A stretch of 64,000 nt of DNA from an uncultured Clostridia bacterium (GCA_944384905.1 CALWVE010000040.1:1-64000), one strand, 5' to 3'. Positions 9,418 to 18,198 are shown, counted from the first letter of the stretch. The notes: a model not told the origin generated them from the letters alone. A program made the numbers and translations.

Positions 9418-9446
9418 TTGTATTCGCGCCATAAAATGTGTATAAT
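9418..9446 (+). promoter_or_regulatory. Promoter of the flavin reductase-like gene
   Basis: -35 TTGTAT (9418-9423), 17-bp spacer, -10 TATAAT (9441-9446). Confidence 0.75.
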
Positions 9447-9492
9447 GAGAAAAACAAACGCCTGTTTGGGTTATTTCAAAGGAGGCACACCG

Positions 9493-9993
9493 ATGAAAAT
9501 TCTCGATATTCAGTCCCTGAACATGAATCCTTATGTAAAAATTTCAAAAGAATGGATGCTGGTTACAGCCGGCGATGAAACAAAACACAACACCATGACG
9601 GCCAGCTGGGGCGCAATGGGCGTGATCTGGAATAAAAATACAGCCACCTGCTATATTCGTCCGCAGCGGTATACGTTTGAATTTATGGAAAAGGGCGATA
9701 CCTATTCCCTCTGCTTCTTTGATGAAAGCTACCGCGATGCACTGACACTTTGCGGCCGTACATCCGGACGCGACACCGACAAAGACCAGGCCGCCGGCCT
9801 GACCTGCGCTTTCTACGAAGGCGTTCCCTATTATAAGGAAGCTTCGCTGGTTTTGATCTGCCGCAAGCTTTACAGCCAGTTCCTTACCCGCGATGGTTTT
9901 GTAGATCCGGCTGTTTATGAAAAGAATTATCCCGCAGATGATCTGCATAAAATGTACATCGGTGAAATTGTCGCCGCTTTTGAGAACGAATAA
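9493..9993 (+). CDS. Flavin reductase-like / FMN-binding split-barrel protein
   Basis: 166-aa protein of the flavin reductase-like split-barrel family, probably binding FMN in the cytoplasm. Family hallmarks are the early VTAGDETKHNTMTASW segment, the YIRPQRYTFEF segment and SLCFFDE. The partner oxygenase or electron acceptor is unknown. The ATG at 9493 follows AAAGGAGG at 8-nt spacing, so the upstream open extension is not used. It is monocistronic, with its own promoter and terminator. Confidence 0.8.
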   Translation: MKILDIQSLNMNPYVKISKEWMLVTAGDETKHNTMTASWGAMGVIWNKNTATCYIRPQRYTFEFMEKGDTYSLCFFDESYRDALTLCGRTSGRDTDKDQAAGLTCAFYEGVPYYKEASLVLICRKLYSQFLTRDGFVDPAVYEKNYPADDLHKMYIGEIVAAFENE

Positions 9994-9999
9994 ATTTAC

Positions 10000-10047
10000 A
10001 TCAAGGCAGAAAGAAACGCCGGCCGCTTCTTTCTGCCTTGATTTTTA
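10000..10047 (+). terminator. Terminator after the flavin reductase-like gene
   Basis: ATCAAGGCAGAAAGAA pairs with TTCTTTCTGCCTTGAT (16-bp stem, 11-nt loop), followed by TTTTATT. Confidence 0.9.
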
Positions 10048-10052
10048 TTGGC

Positions 10053-10081
10053 TTGCTTTCCATTCTTCAACTTGCTATACT
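10053..10081 (+). promoter_or_regulatory. Promoter of the sulfatase operon
   Basis: -35 TTGCTT (10053-10058), 17-bp spacer, -10 TATACT (10076-10081). The GGGGAGG ribosome site follows directly. Confidence 0.75.
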
Positions 10082-10104
10082 GATGTTAAAGGGGAGGAAT
10101 CTAT

Positions 10105-11595
10105 ATGAATAACCGTAAAGTCATTTTAATTATGACCGACAGCCAGCGCTGGGATATGGTCAGCTGCTACCGCGATACCGGGCTGAAAACCCCGTGTCTG
10201 GATGAACTGGCTGCCGGCGGCATCCGCTACAACCGCGCTTACACCACGCAGCCTGTGTGCCAGGCCGCCCGCGCCGGTATTTTCACCGGTCAGTTCCCGC
10301 ATTCCGTTTCCGGCTGGACAAACTCCATGGGCATCTGCGACAACGTCCACACCATCGGCGAACGTTTGCAGGATAAAGGCATCCATACCGCCTACATCGG
10401 CAAATGGCATCTCGACGGCGGCGATTATTTCGGCCTGGGCCGCTGCCCCAAAGGCTGGGATAAAGATTACTGGTTCGATATGAAAAACTATCTGGACGAA
10501 ATGTCAGAAGAAGACCGCCTGCGCTCCCGCCAGTCCTGGCGCATGAAAACCGAGGAATTTCCGGCGGAATTTACGTATGCACACAAAGTGGGCAACCGCG
10601 CCGTAGACTTTTTGCAGAAATTCGGCAGGGATGATTTCTTCCTCACCGTTTCTTACGACGAACCGCACGACCCGTACATCTGCCCGCCGAAATACGCGCA
10701 TATGTACGATGATTACTGCTTCCCGAAATCCAAAAATGTTTGGGATACGCTGGAAAACAAACCCGATTATCAGAAAGCCTGGGCCGGGGATAACCTCAAA
10801 CGCGATAACGACGCACTCGAAATCCGCCATCCTTATTTCTTCGGCTGCAATTCGTACGTCGACGAAGAAATAGGCCGCGTGATTCACGCCGCCGAGACCT
10901 ACGCTCCCGATGCGGTGATTATCTACACCTCCGACCACGGCGATTTCCTGTGTTCGCATGGCCTGACAGCCAAAGGCCCTGCCGCCTACGATGAAATCAC
11001 CCGCATTCCGCTGATCATCCGCGGCAAAGGATTGCCCGCCGGCGTGGTGGATGAATCGCCCGTTTCCCACATCAATCTCGCCCCCACCATTATGGAACTG
11101 ATGGGCTTTGAAGTGCCGCACGTTTACGAAGGCAAGAGCATCCTTTCCGAAATCTGCGATCCTTCGAAGCGTGCGAACGATTATGTCTTTATGGAATTCG
11201 GCCGCTACGAAGTGGACCACGACGGCTTCGGCGGCTTCCAGCCCATGCGTGCTGTTTTTGACGGACGCTACAAACTTTCGGTGAACCTGCTTTCCACAGA
11301 CGAATTGTATGATGTTGAAAATGATCCCGAGGAAATGAACAACCTGATCGATTCCGAAGCGCACGCCGAGATCCGCGACCAGCTGCACCGCGTGCTGCTC
11401 GATCATATGAACACAACACGCGATCCGTTCCGCGGCTACTACTGGGAGCGTCGTCCGTGGCGCAAAGACGCCGCACCGGCCACTTGGGACTACACCCGCA
11501 TGACCCGCCAGCGCGACGAAGAAACCTACGAAGACCGTCAGCTCGATTACGCGACCGGCCTGCCTATGAAGGAACTGACGCGCCTGAAAAAATAA
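10105..11595 (+). CDS. Sulfatase, Cys-type (alkaline phosphatase superfamily)
   Basis: 496-aa arylsulfatase-family hydrolase with no signal peptide. The nucleophile Cys52 lies in CQAARAGIFTGQ, a variant of CxPSR with Ala for Pro, so it would have to become formylglycine; no maturase gene is in the window. Metal ligands are seen in MTDSQRWD at the N-terminus and in IIYTSDHGDF. The substrate is not predictable; with GH29 and GH88 elsewhere, a host glycan sulfate ester is plausible (inference). First gene of an operon with the two small genes after it. Confidence 0.88.
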   Translation: MNNRKVILIMTDSQRWDMVSCYRDTGLKTPCLDELAAGGIRYNRAYTTQPVCQAARAGIFTGQFPHSVSGWTNSMGICDNVHTIGERLQDKGIHTAYIGKWHLDGGDYFGLGRCPKGWDKDYWFDMKNYLDEMSEEDRLRSRQSWRMKTEEFPAEFTYAHKVGNRAVDFLQKFGRDDFFLTVSYDEPHDPYICPPKYAHMYDDYCFPKSKNVWDTLENKPDYQKAWAGDNLKRDNDALEIRHPYFFGCNSYVDEEIGRVIHAAETYAPDAVIIYTSDHGDFLCSHGLTAKGPAAYDEITRIPLIIRGKGLPAGVVDESPVSHINLAPTIMELMGFEVPHVYEGKSILSEICDPSKRANDYVFMEFGRYEVDHDGFGGFQPMRAVFDGRYKLSVNLLSTDELYDVENDPEEMNNLIDSEAHAEIRDQLHRVLLDHMNTTRDPFRGYYWERRPWRKDAAPATWDYTRMTRQRDEETYEDRQLDYATGLPMKELTRLKK

Positions 11596-11607
11596 GGGGG
11601 ATTTTCT

Positions 11608-11979
11608 ATGAAGATCATCCGTTTATTGCCGCTGCTTCTGCTGTTTACGCTGCTTGCGGCCTGCAAGCCCAGCATGAACACCATCATAGCCACCAAGCCC
11701 TGCGTAAAAGGTGTGGTTCAGGAAGTTCATGAACAGACGATCCTCATCGAAGTGAACGAAGATGAAGAAGCCCGCAAAAGCAGCGACCTCATTTCCGTTT
11801 CACTCAATGTCCAAAACGCCGACAGCATCACGCATTTTTATACCGGGGATGAAGTTGCCGTTTATTACGACGGCCAAATCGCGGAATCTGATCCCGCGCA
11901 GATTCACACGGTTTATGCCATCACGCTGATCGAAGGCTCGGATGAACGGCAAACAGCGGAAAACCAGGCAGATTCCTAA
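11608..11979 (+). CDS. Small lipoprotein of unknown function
   Basis: 123-aa protein with a signal peptide ending in the lipobox LLAAC at about residues 15-19. The mature part looks like a small beta-barrel of OB/DUF3221-like character (KGVVQEVHEQTILIEV; GDEVAVYYDGQIAES), which is weak evidence. It begins 12 bp after the sulfatase and ends before a DUF6506-like gene, so the three are probably one transcript. Function unknown. Confidence 0.7.
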   Translation: MKIIRLLPLLLLFTLLAACKPSMNTIIATKPCVKGVVQEVHEQTILIEVNEDEEARKSSDLISVSLNVQNADSITHFYTGDEVAVYYDGQIAESDPAQIHTVYAITLIEGSDERQTAENQADS

Positions 11980-11992
11980 AGGAGAAGACCAT

Positions 11993-12286
11993 ATGAAGAA
12001 AAAATTCGCTTCCATTCTGATGGGCGGCGGTTATCGAACCGAACACCAGGCTGTTTTCGAAGTGGAAGGCTGCGATACCTATATTTACACGGTTCAGGAT
12101 TTTGAGGCTGCCAAAGAGCTGGTCAAACGCCTGTACGCAGAAGGTTTCGGTGCAATTGAAGTCTGCGGCGCTTTCGGAGAAGAAAAAGCCCGCGAACTGA
12201 TTGCCCTGACCGAAGGAAAACTGGCGATTGGTTTTTCCGTTCATTTCCCCGAACAGGATGACCTGTTCAATCGCTTTTTCTCTTAA
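11993..12286 (+). CDS. DUF6506-like small protein
   Basis: 97-aa cytoplasmic protein. It resembles a family of about 100-aa bacterial proteins (I believe DUF6506): a basic N-terminus with ASILMGGGY, then the segment EVCGAFGEEKARELI. Predicted mixed alpha/beta, no membrane segment. The ATG at 11993 follows AAAGGAGAAGACC, so the earlier in-frame ATG inside the lipoprotein gene is not chosen. Molecular function unknown. Confidence 0.7.
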   Translation: MKKKFASILMGGGYRTEHQAVFEVEGCDTYIYTVQDFEAAKELVKRLYAEGFGAIEVCGAFGEEKARELIALTEGKLAIGFSVHFPEQDDLFNRFFS

Positions 12287-12293
12287 ATAAAGC

Positions 12294-12331
12294 AAAAAGA
12301 GATCCCGGAAAAAATTCGGGATCTCTTTTTT
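12294..12331. terminator. Bidirectional terminator
   Basis: AAAGAGATCCCG pairs with CGGGATCTCTTT around a 9-nt loop; the T-run follows on the + strand and the A-run on the other side gives T on the - strand. It serves the sulfatase operon and the convergent methyltransferase gene. Confidence 0.9.
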
Positions 12332-12350
12332 ATATCGATAACTGCACGCT

Positions 12351-13082
12351 TTATTTGCGTCTGGCCGAAATAAGCAGCATCATAGGCCGGCGCATTTCAT
12401 CTTTCATGCCTTCAAGATGCATCATTTCTTGAGGCGGCTGCGGTTCCACAACCCGCTGAATCTCAAATCCGAAACTCAGCAGTGTATTGAGATACGTTGT
12501 CAGCGTACGATGATATTTGATAACTTTTTCGCCCAAAAATACAGCTTCCCGCTCACCCTCGTAATAATAATTGTCAACCGGAAAATGCATAATTTTGCCG
12601 TCGGCGTCGTAATACCAATCCTGCGTGCCGTAAGCCGTAAAAACCGGATGTTCCACAGAAAAAACAAACCAGCCGTCTTTTTTCAGCCACGCAGATATTT
12701 TTTCGACCAGCGGCTCAAAATCACGAATATAGTGAAAAGCCAGGGAACTAAGTACAACGTCAAAACTGCCATCCGCAAACGCCAAATCTTCCATGGCGGC
12801 ACAGCGGTATTCAATCGACGGAGCCGAGTTGATCTCGCGGGCTTTTTCCAGCATTTTATGGGAAATATCTGTTCCCAAAACAAACTGCGCGCCGTGATCG
12901 GCAGCATATTTGCAATGCCAGCCATAGCCGCATCCTAAATCCAACACACGTTTTTCGTGAAAATCCGGCAGCATTTTCTGCAATTCATGCCACTCACCAG
13001 CTCCGGCCAGCCCTTTTTGGGAACGCGCCATTTCGCCGTATTTTGCAAAGAATCGTTCATCATCATATCTATTTTCTTTCAT
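12351..13082 (-). CDS. Class I SAM-dependent methyltransferase
   Basis: 243 aa with a Rossmann methyltransferase core: motif I VLDLGCGYG near residue 46, an acidic residue after strand 2 (GTDISHKML), and FDVVLSSLAFHYI as post-motif region. The N-terminal MKENRYDDERFF and the C-terminal part resemble UbiE/MenG-like small-molecule methyltransferases of unassigned substrate. It is transcribed alone toward the terminator at 12294. Its ribosome site (GGGGG) falls in one arm of the hairpin at 13087-13139. Confidence 0.85.
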   Translation of the reverse strand: MKENRYDDERFFAKYGEMARSQKGLAGAGEWHELQKMLPDFHEKRVLDLGCGYGWHCKYAADHGAQFVLGTDISHKMLEKAREINSAPSIEYRCAAMEDLAFADGSFDVVLSSLAFHYIRDFEPLVEKISAWLKKDGWFVFSVEHPVFTAYGTQDWYYDADGKIMHFPVDNYYYEGEREAVFLGEKVIKYHRTLTTYLNTLLSFGFEIQRVVEPQPPQEMMHLEGMKDEMRRPMMLLISARRK

Positions 13083-13086
13083 TGTT

Positions 13087-13139
13087 TAAACCCCCGTGTA
13101 AATATCGTTTGATGGTGTACCGTTATTTACAGGGGTTTA
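13087..13139 (-). promoter_or_regulatory. Inverted repeat covering the methyltransferase ribosome site
   Basis: TAAACCCC and ATTTACA at 13125-13139 pair with the complementary arm at 13087-13103, with a 2-nt bulge and a loop of about 21 nt. The distal arm contains the GGGGG Shine-Dalgarno 8 nt before the ATG. It could act as a translational switch or as an inefficient hflX terminator; the sequence alone does not decide. Confidence 0.45.
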
Positions 13140-13182
13140 TACAATTTTTTGAGCCAGGATACCGCCTCTCATCTGATTCACC

Positions 13183-14451
13183 TCATCGTCGAGAAATTTT
13201 TCCCACAATATACGGTTCCATCGCTGCCAGCTGAATTGGGTCCAAACTGGCAAACGCATGCAAACCATCTTCCGTATAGGCTTCTTCGCGCAGCAGGCCT
13301 TCTTTGCGCAGCGGTGCGGCGGCGCCTACATTGGCAAACGGGAACAACAGTTCCACATCTACCAATTGAAGCGGCAGGTTGTCTTCAATCGCCTGCAGCA
13401 GCCGCTCGATACCGGTTCCTTCCGTTGCGCTGATGCGCACCGCGCCGCCGATCATGGGCAGATCGTGCAGCTGGGGAACCAGATCACATTTATTCATCAC
13501 AGGGATCACCGGGCGCGCTTCTCCGGCAATTTCGTTGAGCAGATCCCGTGTTACTTTTAAGTGCTCCTGCGCTTCCGGACTGGAAGCATCACACACGCAC
13601 AGAATCACATCCGCCTGTGCGGCCTGCTCCAGCGTGGATTTAAACGCTTCCACCAGATGGTGCGGGAGACGACGGATAAAACCGACGGTATCGACCAGCA
13701 TCACCGTACGGCCGCCGGGCAATTTCAGCGCGCGTGCGGTCGGGTCGAGTGTGGCAAACAACTTGTCTTCCGCCAAAACGCCCGCGTCCGTCAGGCGGTT
13801 CATCAGCGTACTTTTTCCGGCATTGGTATAGCCCACCAGCGCCACGGTAATCACGCCGTCTTTTTTACGCCGCTTGGCCATTTCGGCGCGGCGGTTCTCC
13901 ACTTCGGCCAGCTGATCGCGAATCGCTTCGATCCGGCGGCGAATATGGCGGCGATCCGTTTCAAGTTTGGTTTCGCCGGGGCCGCGCGTGCCGATGCCGC
14001 CGCCCAGTCGGGAGAGCGCCGTTCCCTGCCCGGAAAGCCGGGGCAAAAGGTAACGCAGCTGCGCCAGTTCTACCTGAAGGCGGCCCTCCCGGCTGCGCGC
14101 ACGCAGAGCAAAAATATCCAAAATCAGCATCGTGCGGTCAATGGTGCGCGTATGGCTGATTTCCTCGATATTGCGAATCTGCGAAGGCGTCAGTTCACGG
14201 TCAAACACCAGAAGATCGATCTCGTGCTCTTCACACATGGCGGCAATCTGCTCCATCATACCGGAACCCACACAGGTGGCCGTTTCGGGAGAGGGACGCT
14301 TTTGCGTAACCGAACCAAACGGCTCGGCGCCCGCGCTGCGCACCAGTTCATACAACTCCGCCACGGAAGTTTCCACGTCATAATCGCCGGTATCCAGCGC
14401 AACCAATAAAGCCCGTTCCGGGCGGCTTTCATTTTCGTAAAAATCCGGCAT
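13183..14451 (-). CDS. hflX: GTPase HflX
   Basis: Ribosome-associated GTPase that splits stalled 50S/30S subunits. The 422-aa protein has the N-terminal HflX domain with the glycine-rich RLGGGIGTRGPGETKLE linker, then a G domain: G1 GYTNAGKST, G2 region FATLDPTAR, G3 DTVGFIRRLP, G4 NKCD and G5 SATEG. The ATG at 14451 follows AGGAGG. Its promoter starts 3 bp past... the end of the phage module lies within 12 bp of its -35. Confidence 0.95.
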   Translation of the reverse strand: MPDFYENESRPERALLVALDTGDYDVETSVAELYELVRSAGAEPFGSVTQKRPSPETATCVGSGMMEQIAAMCEEHEIDLLVFDRELTPSQIRNIEEISHTRTIDRTMLILDIFALRARSREGRLQVELAQLRYLLPRLSGQGTALSRLGGGIGTRGPGETKLETDRRHIRRRIEAIRDQLAEVENRRAEMAKRRKKDGVITVALVGYTNAGKSTLMNRLTDAGVLAEDKLFATLDPTARALKLPGGRTVMLVDTVGFIRRLPHHLVEAFKSTLEQAAQADVILCVCDASSPEAQEHLKVTRDLLNEIAGEARPVIPVMNKCDLVPQLHDLPMIGGAVRISATEGTGIERLLQAIEDNLPLQLVDVELLFPFANVGAAAPLRKEGLLREEAYTEDGLHAFASLDPIQLAAMEPYIVGKISRR

Positions 14452-14539
14452 GATGATCCTCCTGCTTGACGAAATTCATCCAACATCATAGCCTGCGCCG
14501 TGCAAGGTAAAATATGCACAAAATACAGGCAACAGAGCC

Positions 14540-14568
14540 ATTATACCACACCGCGGTCCGGGCGGCAA
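14540..14568 (-). promoter_or_regulatory. hflX promoter
   Basis: Leftward, -35 TTGCCG (14568-14563), 17-bp spacer, -10 TATAAT (14545-14540). The -35 begins only 6 bp after the stop codon of the last phage-module gene, and no terminator separates them, so phage-module transcripts can run into hflX. Confidence 0.85.
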
Positions 14569-14574
14569 GCGGGA

Positions 14575-15051
14575 TCAGCCCGTAACGGCTGCGGTATCCA
14601 ATTCGATCTCCAGATGAGCCGGCAGATAAAAATCGAGCAAAAACAAAGCCTGTTCCTTTGTAACGCCCAGCAATTCCGTAGCCGTAACCGTTACCGCGCC
14701 ATTGGGAAGCTGTTCGCTCAATGTACCGCGCACACCGGCGGCAGGCAGATGTTCCTGCAAAACGGCGGGCGAAAGATCATTCGGCGTGATACTGCCGCGA
14801 TGCAGCAGCATTTCGCGACGGACTTCCAGCGTGGTGTTCGGTTTTTCGGGGCTCATGATCGATTCAAATCGATACAAGCCGGCATCGTCAGCCGTTTCGA
14901 TAAACAAAGATTCCAGCAAAGCATCCGCGGCGGCTTCGATGGGGTCCAATCCGCTGGCATAGGCTTTGAGCTCCGCCTGGATACCGCCGGATTCTTTCGG
15001 ATGATACCCGGCACCCTCGATGGCTTTCAGCATAGAATCGAACGTGCTCAT
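14575..15051 (-). CDS. YmfQ/XkdU-like phage baseplate protein
   Basis: 158 aa. The N-terminal part resembles the YmfQ (DUF2313) family that follows the J-like protein in PBSX and Mu-like phages: a 'MSTFDSMLKAI' start, a long helix with GLDPIEAAADALLESLF, and a middle YRFESIMSPE. It would sit at the baseplate periphery. It overlaps the J-like gene by 4 bp (ATGA-type). It is the last gene of the module; in PBSX tail-fibre and lysis genes would follow, but here hflX does. Confidence 0.8.
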   Translation of the reverse strand: MSTFDSMLKAIEGAGYHPKESGGIQAELKAYASGLDPIEAAADALLESLFIETADDAGLYRFESIMSPEKPNTTLEVRREMLLHRGSITPNDLSPAVLQEHLPAAGVRGTLSEQLPNGAVTVTATELLGVTKEQALFLLDFYLPAHLEIELDTAAVTG

Positions 15052-16109
15052 ACCAATTCACCCGCCCAGATATTCCCCGGCACATAAATGCCGCCTTGAA
15101 CAGACGCGCCGTCTGTGGTGGAAATGGCGAAATCATAGTTGGCAATATAGCCCGTATTGAGCAGATACTGCCCCACCTGAATGAGCATGAATGGGTCGCC
15201 GATCCGCAGCGTGGTAAAATACCGGCGCACGGCTTCTTCCGCTGCCTGCTGCGCAGCTTCCTGCGTACATCCCGCCACGGGAACCACATAGACATCCACG
15301 TTCTTTTTCATTTCCTGTGCGTGCTTTACGGTAACCGTTACATTGATTTCGCGCTTATCCGAAAGTTCCTGCTGTACGGCTTTCAAAGTTGCCTCGTCTG
15401 CCGCGGCATCAATTCCTCGAATATATACACCCACCGTACCGGCTCCGTCTTCGCGGGGAATGGCGCTTGCCGAACCCACGCCGGGGCAGGCCAGCGCACA
15501 CCGGCGATAAAATTCCGCGTTGCTGCCGCTCGGGGAAAATCCCCAGCAGGCCAGCACACGCGCCCGCAGGGCATCGTCGTTTTCTTCATCGCGGCCGCCG
15601 GTAAAAGCTTCTGTGTTGGTTACAGACTCAATACCGGTGGGTATGGTGGAAAGTACACACACCGTGTCTTCTGCCGCGTTCGATCCCTGCCCGGGAACAA
15701 CGGCTTCGGCGGCGGCTGTGGTACTGAGTTTACCCGCTTTCAAAACACAGCTTTCTGTGGTTACAAATTCCAAAGGCGAAGCGCCCGCCGTGGTGCAAAC
15801 CACGCCTTTGGGGATATCCACATCATAAGTCAGCGCTTCTCCGCGTGAAAAAGTCAGGATACCTTTGGCCGGTTCTGCCAAACGCCGGGAAAGTCCGCGT
15901 TGAGCCGCATGATGTTCCAAGCCCTCGCCCACCGCCGTATCGGGAAAGGCCTGGCGCTCGATATAAGCCAGATAAGCCTGCAGGGCGTGAATTTCCCCCG
16001 CCATGATTTTCAGTCGGATTCCGATATCCGTGGCGTCTTGTGCCGGAACACCGGAAAGCTCGCGATAGGATTCTTTCATCCTTTCCAAGATCGTTTCAAA
16101 CGATTCCAT
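15048..16109 (-). CDS. Baseplate J-like protein (XkdT-like)
   Basis: 353 aa, Baseplate_J family, the wedge component of contractile tails. Typical features are the N-terminal helical part (ILERMKESYRELSG), the segment GVVCTTAGASPLEFVTTE, the motif TNTEAFTGGRDEENDDALRARV-type helix entry with GGxDxE, and YRRCALACPGVGSA. It lies between the gp25-like and YmfQ-like genes, the order seen in PBSX-type phages. The reading frame is complete. Confidence 0.9.
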   Translation of the reverse strand: MESFETILERMKESYRELSGVPAQDATDIGIRLKIMAGEIHALQAYLAYIERQAFPDTAVGEGLEHHAAQRGLSRRLAEPAKGILTFSRGEALTYDVDIPKGVVCTTAGASPLEFVTTESCVLKAGKLSTTAAAEAVVPGQGSNAAEDTVCVLSTIPTGIESVTNTEAFTGGRDEENDDALRARVLACWGFSPSGSNAEFYRRCALACPGVGSASAIPREDGAGTVGVYIRGIDAAADEATLKAVQQELSDKREINVTVTVKHAQEMKKNVDVYVVPVAGCTQEAAQQAAEEAVRRYFTTLRIGDPFMLIQVGQYLLNTGYIANYDFAISTTDGASVQGGIYVPGNIWAGELV

Positions 16110-16121
16110 CTTTCTCCTCCT

Positions 16122-16451
16122 TTATCCGCCGTAAACAAACAGATAGTCGCCCAGTCCCTCCGGCGTGCGGATTACAAAACGGCAGCCGTCCGCTTCCAGC
16201 GCCGCCGACTCAACAACCACGCCGTTTTCCGGCAGAACCGCTTCTCGGGCGGTGGCCAGCCAGCGGGAAACCGGATCTTTGGGCGTAAGATCATGCAGGC
16301 TGCTGCCCATCAGGCGATCGTAACAAAAACCACCGCGCGGCATATGGAAACGCAGCGCACAATGCTGCATCCATTCTTCCTGTCCCCGTACCCACTGTGG
16401 TACGCCGCCGGAAGAAAGGGCAAAATCTCCGTTTTTCAGTTTTGTGTCCAT
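16122..16451 (-). CDS. gp25/gpW-like baseplate wedge protein (XkdS-like)
   Basis: 109 aa. The start at 16451 follows AAAAGGAGG. A small protein starting MDTKLKNGDFALSSGG in this position (before the J-like gene) matches the gp25/W-like lysozyme-fold wedge protein of contractile baseplates. The assignment rests on size, order and the 'NGDF...G' start; similarity in the middle is weak. Confidence 0.65.
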   Translation of the reverse strand: MDTKLKNGDFALSSGGVPQWVRGQEEWMQHCALRFHMPRGGFCYDRLMGSSLHDLTPKDPVSRWLATAREAVLPENGVVVESAALEADGCRFVIRTPEGLGDYLFVYGG

Positions 16452-16452
16452 C

Positions 16453-16779
16453 TTATGCCTCCTTTTGGAAGCTCTGTCCATTGATCAGAACCTCGCCCGA
16501 ATTTTTCAGCACAATGGAAGCCCCGCCGCGTGAATACAGGCAGATTTCCCCTTCTTCCAACCCTTCCACACGATCGGTTACGCCCAGGCACAGCCCGTCC
16601 AAAACCACGGCTCTCGCCTCTCGGGGAACCATCGCATACACGCCGTAGGGGAAAACATTTGCCGTGCAGATGTATTCCTGCTCACCCAAAATTCGCGTCT
16701 GGGCGCCGCCGGTCTGTACAATACCCGTTTTGGGGCGTTCACCGGCATTTTTTCCGCGCATTTTTTTCGTCAGCCACAT
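16453..16779 (-). CDS. gpV-like baseplate/spike protein
   Basis: 108 aa; the ATG at 16779 follows GGAAGGAGAG. The middle is beta-rich (EYICTANVFPYG; EGEICLYSRGGASIVL) and the end SGEVLINGQSF is typical of gpV/phage-spike OB domains and beta-helix tips. It lies between the hub and gp25-like genes, where the spike is expected. It lacks an obvious long C-terminal needle. Confidence 0.65.
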   Translation of the reverse strand: MWLTKKMRGKNAGERPKTGIVQTGGAQTRILGEQEYICTANVFPYGVYAMVPREARAVVLDGLCLGVTDRVEGLEEGEICLYSRGGASIVLKNSGEVLINGQSFQKEA

Positions 16780-16795
16780 ACTGTTCTCTCCTTCC

Positions 16796-17701
16796 CTACA
16801 TTTCCGGCATAGCCAGCCGAATCCGGGTGCTGTCGCCGGAAGTATCCCGCCGTGCAAGCACTTCCTGCACCTCGGCGTCAACAAGCGGCGGCAGATTCCA
16901 AATACTCAGATCGGCCGAAACACGATCGCCGAGATGAATATTCAGGAACACGGGTGTTGTCAGCACCAGTGCAAACGCGGCGCGTTCCCCGGCTTCCACA
17001 TAGGCCTTTGCCGCAGCGGGAGAACCCGCCTTCAAAAATTTTCGGCGAACAATACCCGCTTTCTGCGCGGCTTCGTTGATGCTCACGGCGTTATAGCATC
17101 CGGAAACGGAGCTCTGCGCGATCACTTCGCTGATCCGCTCGCAAGGCCGACGGATGACCTGCGCCTGCAAAAAATTTTCAAGCCGCCAGTTCTGTACCGG
17201 ACGGCGATCAAGCGAAACTGTACCGGCATCCGGCATCCAGACAGCACCGGTTCCGTAAAGCTTTGAAAAATCGGCCAGCGCCGTGTACACGCTCGCCCGG
17301 CTCGAAACCGTATAACTGCCGCGGAATACGTTTTCCGGTCCGCCGGTACAAACAAGCCCCAGCGGGCGAAGCTGCCCGTATTCCAGCACGGTGCGCGACG
17401 GATTGCGGATTGTCCCCGCATAAGCCGGGTTATCCAGCAAAATCGCTTCAAAGCTGCGGCACACCAATTCCGTCTGCCGATCTTCTACCGTATAGGTTTC
17501 GTTCTGCTCGTCCACGATCCCGGCAAAAATTACGCCGTTTTCATCCGAAAGTTCCACGCGCGCCACGGCAGGCAGCCCGGCCAGCGGAAAAGTCATCTCC
17601 AAGCCGTCCGCCGGGGCCTGCTCATCACGCGATAAGCGGATGCTCTGCGGAATCAGCCTGGCTACAAGCCTGCCCTCGCCATCCAAACATCGGCAGATCA
17701 T
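16796..17701 (-). CDS. Baseplate hub protein (XkdQ / gpD-like)
   Basis: 301 aa. The start MICRCLDGEG at 17701 overlaps the LysM gene stop (ATGA). The all-beta N-terminal half with LIPQSIRLSRDEQAPADGLEMTF is typical of hub proteins that form the ring below the tail tube, and the C-terminal part ends in short beta strands (STRIRLAMPEM). Position directly after the LysM protein is that of xkdQ in PBSX. Confidence 0.7.
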   Translation of the reverse strand: MICRCLDGEGRLVARLIPQSIRLSRDEQAPADGLEMTFPLAGLPAVARVELSDENGVIFAGIVDEQNETYTVEDRQTELVCRSFEAILLDNPAYAGTIRNPSRTVLEYGQLRPLGLVCTGGPENVFRGSYTVSSRASVYTALADFSKLYGTGAVWMPDAGTVSLDRRPVQNWRLENFLQAQVIRRPCERISEVIAQSSVSGCYNAVSINEAAQKAGIVRRKFLKAGSPAAAKAYVEAGERAAFALVLTTPVFLNIHLGDRVSADLSIWNLPPLVDAEVQEVLARRDTSGDSTRIRLAMPEM

Positions 17702-18198
17702 GGGATCACCACCCATTCGCCCGGCGTCAGCTGCCTGATTTTTGCGATCTGCGGATTCGCCGCAATCATGCTTTCGATATCGCGGGAAAATCGAAAGGCA
17801 AGATCCCACAAGGTTTCGCCGTCCTCTACTTTCACCCGTTCGGGTGCTACAGTCTGCGACAATTCCTCGGCCTCGATAAATTCAAACGTATAGCCTACTT
17901 TATTGGGATGCGTCTTACCCACCAGCGCCAGCTGACGGGGCACGGCATAGAACGGATGCATCCCCGGCAAGCACAGTACCCCCGCGCCGCCCATATCCAC
18001 GGCCTCTTGCAGCGCCAAAAACTGCTGCATGGCATCCGCACCGGTAAATTCGCCCGCTCCCTGAATAACACATCGAAGCGCGCCGGCGTCTTCCGCATAA
18101 GAGCGGCTGCCGGGCAGGGTGGTTTCACGAACCTGCCGGCGATGCGTGATTTCCAGAGAATACGGCGCCTGCGGCCACTCAAAGGTTCGAAATCGCAT
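17698..18198 (-). CDS. LysM-domain baseplate adaptor (XkdP-like)
   Basis: 166 aa. The N-terminal domain (FRTFEWPQAPYSLEITHRR and following) matches the tube-spike adaptor family; the C-terminal LysM (DGETLWDLAFRF, IAANPQIAKIRQLTPGEWVVIP) is about 45 residues. Two ATGs lie near the AGGAGGAAG site; the second (18198) has the better 9-nt spacing. In PBSX the large tape-measure gene precedes this gene; here only a 34-codon gene does. Confidence 0.78.
   Translation of the reverse strand: MRFRTFEWPQAPYSLEITHRRQVRETTLPGSRSYAEDAGALRCVIQGAGEFTGADAMQQFLALQEAVDMGGAGVLCLPGMHPFYAVPRQLALVGKTHPNKVGYTFEFIEAEELSQTVAPERVKVEDGETLWDLAFRFSRDIESMIAANPQIAKIRQLTPGEWVVIP

Noticed and set aside
14452..14574. att site at the end of the phage module
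   Set aside because: No tRNA gene and no matching direct repeat was found near 23895-24120.
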